A stretch of DNA of 64,000 bases, from NCBI RefSeq assembly GCF_000227135.1, contig NC_018263.1:2378333-2442332 (forward strand), read 5' to 3'. Position numbers and translations under genes: made by a program. The notes beneath the pieces were generated by a model that was not told where the DNA came from, ran no database searches, and was given only the letters and a program-made list of their open reading frames with translations. Shown one piece after another: positions 1 to 7,894 of this stretch. How positions within the stretch are numbered: position 1 is the stretch's first letter; the number at the start of each line of letters is the position of its first letter. The DNA is from Leishmania donovani. Lineage: Eukaryota; Euglenozoa; Kinetoplastea; Trypanosomatida; Trypanosomatidae.

Positions 1-433
1 CATCGCACTCGCGAATGATTTCCTGCAGCACATCCTCCGGGATATCCTCGCCAACCTCCGCCGCCACCCGTTTCAGGTCATCGAGAGAGATGAAATCCGA
101 CTTGCCTTCTGTGAATAGCGGGAAGGCAAGGTCCACCTCGTCGTCTCTGTCCTCAGCAAAGAAGCGCTGGCGCATGACGTCCTCGAATTCGCTGAGAACA
201 AGGTTACTGGAGACGCCGCCGCGATCCATCTCCGCCACAAGCTTTCGCACCGCATCCTTGTCCGGTTCGTACCCGAGCGCGCGCAGTGCCACCTTTAGGT
301 CGTTTGGCGTGATGGTGTTCACGCCTTTCACGTCGAGCACGCGGAACGCCTCCTCAATGTCCCGCTTCTGCTGGTCCGTCAAGTCGCGCGGCAGCCGCCG
401 GCCGTCGGCGGTGGAGAAGGCGGTGTTGATCAT
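1..433 (-). CDS. Centrin/caltractin-like EF-hand protein (3' end outside window)
   Basis: Centrins are small calcium-binding EF-hand proteins of basal bodies and the cell-division apparatus. The first ATG is at 433 and the frame is open to the window edge, giving 144 residues; the C-terminus is missing. After a 16-residue leader the protein runs LTDQQKRDIEEAFRVLD, the classic start of a centrin EF-hand 1, then a second helix pair around LKVALRALGYEP. The third EF unit ends in DDLKRVAAEVGEDIPEDVL, which matches the centrin family closely. The first three calcium loops are degenerate: loop 1 reads DVKGVNTITPND, loop 2 starts DRGGVSSN, and loop 3 begins with Phe where Asp is expected (FTEGKSDFISLD). 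If the protein binds calcium, the fourth loop, just beginning at the edge (ECD), is the best candidate. The family call is firm; which centrin paralogue it is cannot be told. Confidence 0.85.
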   Translation of the reverse strand, partial: MINTAFSTADGRRLPRDLTDQQKRDIEEAFRVLDVKGVNTITPNDLKVALRALGYEPDKDAVRKLVAEMDRGGVSSNLVLSEFEDVMRQRFFAEDRDDEVDLAFPLFTEGKSDFISLDDLKRVAAEVGEDIPEDVLQEIIRECD

Positions 434-2718
434 GAATAACAAGACGAGACCGATGCTCCGAAGAGAGCCGTCGAGAGCTGATGCCGCAGCGAGAGCAGGG
501 ACACCCAACTCTATCAAAGGTGTTCGAAGGAACGTAGGAGAAAGGGATGGCACTGAACCAGTTCCTGGGTGAACCACTTATACCACTGCGGTGGCCGATT
601 CGACGCTTCGAAGAGCTTGACACACGCTTGCTTCAACTGTTTGGATGTGGGTGCGCATGCTAACGTTGTATGATACGAGAGCCGACAATATCGTGGAGGA
701 TGCATGCAGAAGAAAACGGTGCACGTGGCATAAGCATGCGAACGAGGGGTGAGGCCAACGGAACGGCAACCAGAAGATGACGGCATGTCGAAAAAAGGAT
801 GTTGCATGGGAATAGCTCGCGCGTATCGGGAAATAGAGGTCTGTGTACCCTGTAAGAAAGCGCACAGCTGCAGCACCCATAGTGAGCCCTTCGCACCGCG
901 TCTGGCAACAGCGCGGTAGCTCATTCAGAACACAAAGAGCTCAGCTGCGAGCTGCCATGGAAAGTCCGTCGCGATGAGAGCGGCATTCGATTCTTTGGAT
1001 GGGGAATAGAGTCGAACAAGAACGAGCACAAGATGACAAAACAAAGACATCGCACCCCACGCAGCTGCAACGATCAGCGATGAAGCGAATATTGCAGAGG
1101 ATGGAAGGGAAATCCTGGAGGTGTTCGGGGGGGGGGGTGTCGCCAAAGCACGCACAGCGAAAACGACGGCGGCTCAGCATCGAGAAAAAAAAAAAGAAAG
1201 ATTCGCCTGCGGTGCGCCCCTGATCATCGCTTCACAAGACGGAGGTAGCGTCAGCAGAAACTGAGCGGTACGTTCCGTAACCGGTGAAAAATAACTGCGA
1301 CGACGAACCGCCCCCCTCCCCCCAAAAAAAAAACACACAGGGGCGCCAAAGGAAGCACGAGCCAACATATATATATATATCATCGAAGGAGACCCTACTC
1401 CACTGCATGGGAGGAGGGAGGGAAGAGGGGGGGGGGGATAGAATGGGGACTCATATTGAACTGAAAAGCTACAACGGCTGCTGTCGCTCAAACGAGCGCT
1501 GGTGTGGGCAGACGCGGACGTGTGTGGCCAGAGAAGGCAATAATACGCTGTTTGTGCGTGTCAGTATCATCCAGGTGGGACCACGGGAGATCAGGGTTTC
1601 TCCACGAGGAGTCATCAAACAAAACGCTCACTCCCTTCGACTTCTCGGGCATGGATCTTCGCCTCATGATGCGCACACGCACGAAATCTTCACCATACAC
1701 TCCACTAGCTCGTCCAACTCCATCTTTCATGTGATTCGATGGCCGTATGCGCTGCTGCAGCGGTTGAGCTGTAGAAACACAACGCAGCGAGGAGAAGTAC
1801 TAGGGGAGGCAATTGGTGAAGAACAGCCGGCGCCAGCGATGAGGGTGAGTGTGAAGATCTTCTTACGGCAAGCACGAAGTAGAGGGCGGTGCGCCAGTTC
1901 TCTCACAGGTCCATAATCAGCAAAATCGTAGAAAACGGATACTCGTTTCTTTGTTTGGCTGTCTGCCTGCTTGTGGTGCGTTGCTGCGGATGATTCTGTA
2001 GCGTCTACGGCAATGTCGCTGCATGTGCCTGTGTGGCGCAGCACACGCATCAAAGACAGCAACAGCTCCAGCTACAACGATCCACAAGCGCGCGGATGCG
2101 GTGGAAACGCAGGTGAGATGCTCAGCAAGAAGAGGAACGACTGCATTCGTTCGTGGATCAGATGCGCCAACACACGTTGGCGCCGTCTTTTTCTCGGCCC
2201 CCTCTTTCTTTCGCCTCGGCGAATATCCTCCCTCACTCGTCCTCATGACAGCGCTGCTGCTCTTCTTCTTGTGATAGACACGGCGACACACACACACACA
2301 GAAGCGGGCAAGCAGGCGCCGTCTGTCTCTCTCTCTCGATCTCTCGGCCTCCTCTATCCGCACAGCACATGGCGGACAGAGACGGACCAGCAGGAGGACA
2401 GATAACGCAGAAGAACAACAGCGCAGAAAGCCGAGCATGAGGAGGGTGGAGAAAGAAAAGAGCGCAGCGACACTCGTGACTTGAAAAATACGACGGCACA
2501 CACGCGAACTCACAAACGGACAGTCCCCTTTCTCACGTGAGCCCGTAACACATGAAAAACGTACGAGAGAGCAGAAAAGGAGGCTGCATGCACGGCAGAA
2601 ACGCCGCGGTGCCTAGGTAGCGACCCAGGGTATGCCCAAGTCAACGGCCAAGCTCTTTGCCCTGCGTGCACTCGATATGCCAGGTACGTCCACTGTGTTG
2701 CGTTCAACTCTCACCTGC
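434..2718. other. Intergenic: SelK 3' UTR and centrin 5' UTR
   Basis: No convincing gene. It holds an AT dinucleotide run at about 1365-1381, G runs near 1128-1138 and 1430-1438, an A run near 1189-1197 and a CA run near 2288-2300. The SECIS element required by selenoprotein K should lie here on the minus strand. I checked the ATGA quartets on that strand by eye and found no clean SECIS fold. Confidence 0.6.
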
Positions 2719-3081
2719 CTACCTCCCTCAGCCAGAGGCGCATCCACCGGAGATCGGTGCCTTGGGCAGTGTATGCACGTTGCCGCCGCGGCGGTTGACA
2801 GCGGCAGCCCAGCCGCTATTCCCCCCGCCGCCCAGCGCCTGGCCGCCGCCACCGCGGCGGTTCAGCATCGCTCGCAACGAGCCCAGTATGCCGCCCCCGT
2901 CGGCTGCCGCATTCGCCGCACGAGGCGCAGGGTGTTGATGCTCCTCTACGACCTGTGCCATTGGCTCGGTCGTGAAGAGCGTTTGTGCAAAGAGAGAGAG
3001 CGCCGTCCAGAGCGCGAGGAGGAAGCCCCGCACCGTGAAGGGCTTCTTCTCCACGACACGGCCATTGTGAATGTACGCCAT
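2719..3081 (-). CDS. SELK: Selenoprotein K, with in-frame UGA read as selenocysteine
   Basis: SelK is a small endoplasmic-reticulum membrane selenoprotein linked to ER stress and ER-associated degradation. The start MAYIHNGRVVEKKPFTVRG fits the SelK N-terminus. A single hydrophobic segment follows at about residues 17-36, then a Gly/Arg/Pro-rich cytosolic tail. The frame meets TGA at 2728-2730 after GGCASG. Two more codons (Gly, Arg) follow and then TAG at 2719-2721, so the protein ends U-G-R. That is the invariant end of SelK proteins, with Sec as third-from-last residue (Sec118 of 120). A Cys lies four residues before it. Reading the TGA as a stop would give 117 aa and lose the family's signature. 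Trypanosomatids are known to encode SelK. The SECIS element was not located. The start is a true ATG. Confidence 0.9.
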
Positions 3082-3805
3082 CTATGATTCGGGCACAGCA
3101 TATGCGGCACGAATGCCAGGTGCACATGCACGTCCACACACCGTGTGGAGAAGGAGCTCGCGACGGAAGCGAGAAGGCCAGATGGCGGCATGCGGGGCAG
3201 ATGCACGCGAAAACACAGAAAAAGACGACGCGCAGGCGAGGGAAAGCAGATGTAGTCGGATGAAAAGGAGGCAGTGAAGAAAGGACACACCCACGTATCG
3301 CGCAGATAGGTCGTGGGAAGCAAGAGGCAGCGACAGGGGAGGAGAGAAGCTCCACAACTCTGGCAGCGCCGCAGAGTGGCAGCTACTACAGCTGTGTCGC
3401 CTATCGGTGTGGGTTCTGGGATGGCGATTTCTGTGAAAGGGCGAGAGGGAGGCCGGCCAAAGACGCGTTCACCTCAGGCGTCGGCTACACCACAACAACG
3501 AAAGACAAAAAAAAGGAGCGCTGCTAGCATGATCAGCACACACGCGCGGCACAATCGCGTCTCATGAGCTCATCCCTTTTTTCTTTTCGTTTTTTTTTTC
3601 CGCTGTTGTGTTTGTGGCAAATTGCAGCTCGTCCCTTCTTCTTCTGGTTACTCGTGAGTTGTTACTAAAAGCGGGCGGAGGGAGCACTTGTAGCGGAAGT
3701 GTAAGTCACTCGTCACAGCCGAGAGAAGACGCAGTTGTCGCGAACGCCAGCACATACCTGTGTCATGCATGGGTGGCTGAAGAACTGTTCGGCACCCGCA
3801 TTGCC
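3082..3805. other. Intergenic: CTU1 3' UTR and SelK 5' UTR
   Basis: No gene seen. A T-rich block at about 3571-3600 (A-rich on the transcribed strand) lies in the CTU1 3' region. A polypyrimidine stretch on the minus strand at about 3205-3290 could serve SelK trans-splicing; I could not choose the AG. Confidence 0.55.
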
Positions 3806-4774
3806 TCACACCGTTGTTCGTGTTAGTGCTGCGCAGGGGTCACCGCGCGCCAGCGACTCCAACAGCACACAAGCGCGGCAGAGGCGCTGGCTCGTCAGGT
3901 AACTGCACTTCTCGCAGGGCTTTGGCACACTCGCCGGCACCGCCTCCTGCTCCTGCACCTTCAGGTGCTCGCCGCTGTAGACAGTGTCCGCGATGCTGCG
4001 GGGCCGCAGAGCCTCCAAATCCTTCACTAGTGTGCGGGCAGTGCCTCGAAAAGCCTCTTTAGCATATGTGCACTCGGTGGTGAAGTAGTCCAGCTTCTTG
4101 AAGTGCGCGTAGAGCACGATCTCTTTCTCGTATGCGTACTTGAGTGGCTTCACTCGTGGTAGAATACCCTCGCCGGCGCTCACGGCACTCGTGCAGCGTG
4201 ACAGCCGCGGCGCATCGGCGCGGAGGAGATTCATGAGAATGGTTTCTGCCATGTCATCGGCGTTGTGGCCTGTCGCGATCTTGTCTGCCTTGACCAGCAC
4301 TGCCCCCTTTTCCAGGGCCTGGCGGCGAAACACGCCGCAGAAGGTGCAGTTGTTGCGCAGTCCGACGACACGCACAATATCGTCCATCGTCCAGCCAAAG
4401 ATGTCGCGGTACGATAGGATGTGAAGAGGGAGGCCGTAGCACGCGGAGTTGCGCTTCACCGTTTCAAGGCTATCGTCACGGTAGCCAGCGATGCCTTCAT
4501 CGACGCTAACAAGCTCTATGCGAATGCCGTAGTTGTGTCGTTTGCTGAGCGTGTCGAGCAGATGAATGAGGACGGTGCTGTCCTTGCCGCCGCTCGCTCC
4601 GCAGGCGACCACGTCGCCAGGGGCAAAGAGGCGCTCCGCTTGAATGGTGTCGTGAATCTCACCCTCGAAGAGGGCGAAAAAGCACTCACGACACAGCAAC
4701 TGCCCGTTGCGCGGCCGCTTCACTGCTGCCCGCTCCGCGCCGCACTTGGCGCACAGAAACTTGGGTGGTGGCAT
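3806..4774 (-). CDS. CTU1: Cytosolic tRNA 2-thiolation protein 1 (CTU1/NCS6)
   Basis: The enzyme adenylates and thiolates the wobble uridine U34 of cytosolic Lys, Glu and Gln tRNAs, receiving sulfur from the URM1 pathway and working with CTU2/NCS2. The 322-aa protein shows the whole family layout. An N-terminal zinc pair comes first (Cys8, Cys11, Cys28, Cys31). The PP-loop ATPase motif SGGKDS is at 61-66. The NNCTFCG motif with catalytic cysteines 143 and 146 follows, then TGHNADDMAET near 168. A C-terminal zinc cluster uses Cys287, Cys290, Cys299 and Cys302. The open frame begins one codon earlier with GTG; the first ATG is at 4774 and gives MPPPKFLCAKCG, as expected. Nothing is missing. Neighbours are unrelated. 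Confidence 0.95.
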   Translation of the reverse strand: MPPPKFLCAKCGAERAAVKRPRNGQLLCRECFFALFEGEIHDTIQAERLFAPGDVVACGASGGKDSTVLIHLLDTLSKRHNYGIRIELVSVDEGIAGYRDDSLETVKRNSACYGLPLHILSYRDIFGWTMDDIVRVVGLRNNCTFCGVFRRQALEKGAVLVKADKIATGHNADDMAETILMNLLRADAPRLSRCTSAVSAGEGILPRVKPLKYAYEKEIVLYAHFKKLDYFTTECTYAKEAFRGTARTLVKDLEALRPRSIADTVYSGEHLKVQEQEAVPASVPKPCEKCSYLTSQRLCRACVLLESLARGDPCAALTRTTV

Positions 4775-5338
4775 CACCGCGCGACGCCGCTGAGCTGGCG
4801 CAGCGTGTGAGAGAATCGAATGCAGCAGCGCAGCTCTACAGATGGGAAAACCCTCTTGCGCTCCTCAAGAGAAACGCCAGAGGTCGGCACTTCAGAGCGT
4901 GGGCTGAGGCACATCGCGCAAAGCCCGAGACGTTTGCGCGTGCACATATGTGCGCGTCGGTGGGAGGACAGTTAAGAGACAGAGTCACCGAAACGGGCGT
5001 GCGATGACCGTGTCAGGAAAAGAACGAAAAGTGGTGAAGAGAGAGTAAGAAAGTCATGGACGAGGGCAATAAACCAGAGGCGCAAGTGAGGGGCCACAGC
5101 TGAAACCGACAGAGCAGCAAGCCGAGCAACGCGAGGTCCCAGGTCTCCCAACGCTGCTTCCGGTTTCGCCAGAGACATTGATCCTGTGTCTGTTGTGCAT
5201 GTCTGTGATTCGTTTGTTGCGGATAAGTACGTCTCCACATCGTATGTCGAAGCGCCCAGCCCAGCGCTGCTGGAGGGGCAGCCCGTGCGTGCGAAAGCGC
5301 GGCATCCTGGCGGCAAGGCGAGGTATGCCCCGCCCCCG
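4775..5338. other. Intergenic: 3' UTR of zinc-finger gene and CTU1 5' UTR
   Basis: About 560 bases with no recognisable gene, RNA or strong repeat. Purine-rich stretches near 5020-5055 read as polypyrimidine on the transcribed strand. Confidence 0.5.
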
Positions 5339-7201
5339 TCACTGCTGCCTCCATGCCAAGTGGCGCACGACCACAGTGGGTTTCTTGCGCAGCATTGCAA
5401 CCACTCGGTCCTCCATGGACTCACGTTGCTGCTGTTGCTGCTGCTGCTGCATATCCATCGTATAGGAAGGACCGCGAGCAGCTGTCGCTGAAGGCCCTGC
5501 CGCCGCAGAGGCAAAGCCCAAGGCGCAGGCGGACGAAGGCGCAGACGGGCGCGTGAACCCGTTCGCAAACGCTGAGACAGACGCTTGCGCAGGAAGTAGC
5601 GGATCGTCCTTGCGCGCAAGCAACGATGCGGACACCAACGAAGGCGCCGCGACATCCGCCTGAACAAAGGAGGCAATATCAGAGTAGTAGGCGCTCTCCT
5701 CAGTCTGCCGTGATGCCGCTAGGATCTTAGCCGGCAATCGGCCGTTGTTGTGCAGGTGCTGATGTATATCGGACACGATATCCCAGAGAGCGGCGACACT
5801 CTCCTGCATCGCCGCCTGCTGTCGCCGCCACTGAGCGGTGTGCTTCTGAAGCGCAGCCTCCATTTCCGCCCGTTGGCTCATCGAGCGCTGGACCATTTCG
5901 TTGTAGGCGCCGTGTTGAACGGTGACCTGCCGCTGCAAGTCCCCGTGGGCTCGTAGAAGGGCCGAGAGCTGCCCCTGTTGCAGTCGCACGAGGCGCTGCA
6001 TTTGCGACAGCGACGTTTTCAATTGCGTCATGGCCGTCGATGCTGATCTTAGCGACGATGCCGCATAGATGTTACCGGTTGCCTGCTGAGTGTCGCCAAC
6101 AGCGTCGCTGTCGTGTAGTCTCATCGACGGTACGCACGAGTCGCTCTCAGCAGTCTTCTGAGCTGGACAAGAGGATCCTTTGCTCCCGCGCAGGCGAATC
6201 GCGAAGCTGCTCAGCTGCGGCGTTGGGCGCTTCGACGAAGTTACAGACGAAACAGCCGAGGCTGCCGACGACACGGCTATGGGGGTCTCGTAAGCGCGTC
6301 TTGTGCTCATCGCAGTGGGTGCAGCAGAGTGCGCGCTGCTGAGCTCAGCAATCGTGCTCGGCAGTGCCGAGTCATCCGCTGCAGCGGACGCACCATCCAG
6401 CGTGTCTGTGTGCGCACCGGGTGGAGCTGCACGGACAGAGTTAGCGGAATGGCGATGAAGCGATTCCGTCTCCCTTGCAGTACCACACAATCGACTGTGC
6501 GCCGCTCCACGGTGGCTGCTCGCAGCGGCGCTGGCAATGTGCTCTGTCGTGCTGCGCGGCTTGCTGGACGTGGCCCTAGCAACTGCAGCGGAGGAAGCAG
6601 TAAGCGGTTCTGTTGATTGGGGCCGCCGGTAAGACCGCACGCCGGGCGCTGAATGCAACCCTACACCTACGACCCTCGACGGCACACCGGTTTCCCGGCT
6701 GCTGCTTCGTAAGTTGACTTGAATCGACGGTGGCAGCGGCAGCGGCGTAGTCGGCAGTGAAGTCGCGCCCCCAGAAACGTTCGAGTTGGCCACTGAGGAC
6801 GGAGAAGGGCGCCTTTGCGGCTTGGCGGCGGCGTGCTCCCGCGAAGGCACAGATGCACGGAAGTCGGATGTCACAACGTCGACCGCGAGAGAGGATGAAG
6901 AGTACATAAGCTGCTGCGTCATGGCAACATCCTCCCCCACTGGGGAGGCGCTGGAGCAATTTCTACCGCCGTCGCTAGTGCTGCGGCTCTGGCGACTGAG
7001 ACAGCTCAAGTTATTCAGCCGATGGTAATAGTCCAGCCCAGATGCGGGCTTCTCAGCTGCTGTTGGCACCGGGTACTTCGCCGGGGAGCTTTGCTGAGGC
7101 GTGGTGAGGGGTGCGGGCTCCCCACAACAATCGAGGTGCGCCTTCATCGCCTCAAAACGCATCCCCTGGCCGCAGTGCGGGCACACGGTCCGGGTGCTCA
7201 T
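5339..7201 (-). CDS. Unknown protein with C2HC zinc finger, coiled coil and polyglutamine run
   Basis: Function not recognised. The protein has 620 aa if started at the ATG at 7201; the upstream extension of the open frame looks non-coding. It opens with MSTRTVCPHCGQGMRFEAMK, and Cys7, Cys10, His22 and Cys26 form a C-x2-C-x11-H-x3-C pattern like zf-C2HC fingers found in several flagellar/cytoskeletal and nucleic-acid-binding proteins. A long Ser/Ala/Thr-rich, probably disordered segment follows. Then comes a predicted coiled coil of about 90 residues (from QLKTSLSQMQRLVRLQQ), mapping roughly to 5740-6030. Near the C-terminus eight glutamines in a row are encoded by CAG/CAA at about 5427-5450. 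The tail is short and basic. Conserved ends around a low-complexity middle are common in trypanosomatid proteins. Confidence 0.8.
   Translation of the reverse strand: MSTRTVCPHCGQGMRFEAMKAHLDCCGEPAPLTTPQQSSPAKYPVPTAAEKPASGLDYYHRLNNLSCLSRQSRSTSDGGRNCSSASPVGEDVAMTQQLMYSSSSLAVDVVTSDFRASVPSREHAAAKPQRRPSPSSVANSNVSGGATSLPTTPLPLPPSIQVNLRSSSRETGVPSRVVGVGLHSAPGVRSYRRPQSTEPLTASSAAVARATSSKPRSTTEHIASAAASSHRGAAHSRLCGTARETESLHRHSANSVRAAPPGAHTDTLDGASAAADDSALPSTIAELSSAHSAAPTAMSTRRAYETPIAVSSAASAVSSVTSSKRPTPQLSSFAIRLRGSKGSSCPAQKTAESDSCVPSMRLHDSDAVGDTQQATGNIYAASSLRSASTAMTQLKTSLSQMQRLVRLQQGQLSALLRAHGDLQRQVTVQHGAYNEMVQRSMSQRAEMEAALQKHTAQWRRQQAAMQESVAALWDIVSDIHQHLHNNGRLPAKILAASRQTEESAYYSDIASFVQADVAAPSLVSASLLARKDDPLLPAQASVSAFANGFTRPSAPSSACALGFASAAAGPSATAARGPSYTMDMQQQQQQQQRESMEDRVVAMLRKKPTVVVRHLAWRQQ
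5426..5450 (-). repeat. CAG/CAA trinucleotide run coding polyglutamine
   Basis: The plus strand reads a CTG-rich triplet repeat with TTG interruptions. In the minus-strand gene it encodes eight consecutive Gln. Triplet runs of this kind vary in length between strains. Confidence 0.8.
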
Positions 7202-7894
7202 GGAACTACTTGCTAGTTTGCTGACTAACGCATGCCTATCGGTGTGACCATGTACGTGTGTAGGCCGCGCGGACTTGCTGGCCGAGGCGAAAAAGGGGGA
7301 GCGCACGTTTGAGGCAAAGGAGCAACCGCCCCCGATCCCGAGATCTCACTGAATGTCTATATCCGTGGGCGCCGCCAGTGGGTGAGCTGCAGGGGGGCGG
7401 GGGCGTCGCCGTCAAGACGAATGGGGATCGAGGTGATAGCGGCAGTGGCCATTGAAAGTACGTCGGAAAGGAACAGCGACAAAAAAAAAACAAAACGCGT
7501 CATGAAAGCCATTAAAGCTCCCGACGCGCGTAGCCACGGCAGAAGGCGGGGGGGGAGGGTGGAAACAAGGCACCAGGCCCAAAGTTCGGCGTTATCTGCT
7601 GTGGGTGCGCGCCTGCGCCGTGCGGCCACGCAAGCTGAGACGCACACACAAGCACGGACATTCCGGGGTGTCGGCAACGGTCTTCTTCATTTACACTCCC
7701 AGCTGTCCCCGTGTCGGCTTGTTTCTGTTTTCATTCTTTGCCTCCCTCTTGCGAGCCACCAGTACTCGGGGACAGGCATGCGACTGCTGCCCATCTCATA
7801 GCGGCTCATGCCTCTCCCCTAACATGTAGAGCCTTTGTGCCATAAAAACTCCTGTAAGCGTGTGTTCCCTATGAGCGTGGTGCGCCTCCGCGCA
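7202..7894. other. Intergenic: 3' UTR of the 860-aa gene, 5' UTR of the zinc-finger gene
   Basis: No gene seen. An A run near 7481-7492 is a plausible polypyrimidine tract on the transcribed strand, and a G run is at about 7548-7556. Confidence 0.5.

Noticed and set aside
1580..1625. Possible SECIS core (ATGA followed by AAA) on minus
   Set aside because: The hairpin pairs only about four bases and the 3' GA is not in helical register.
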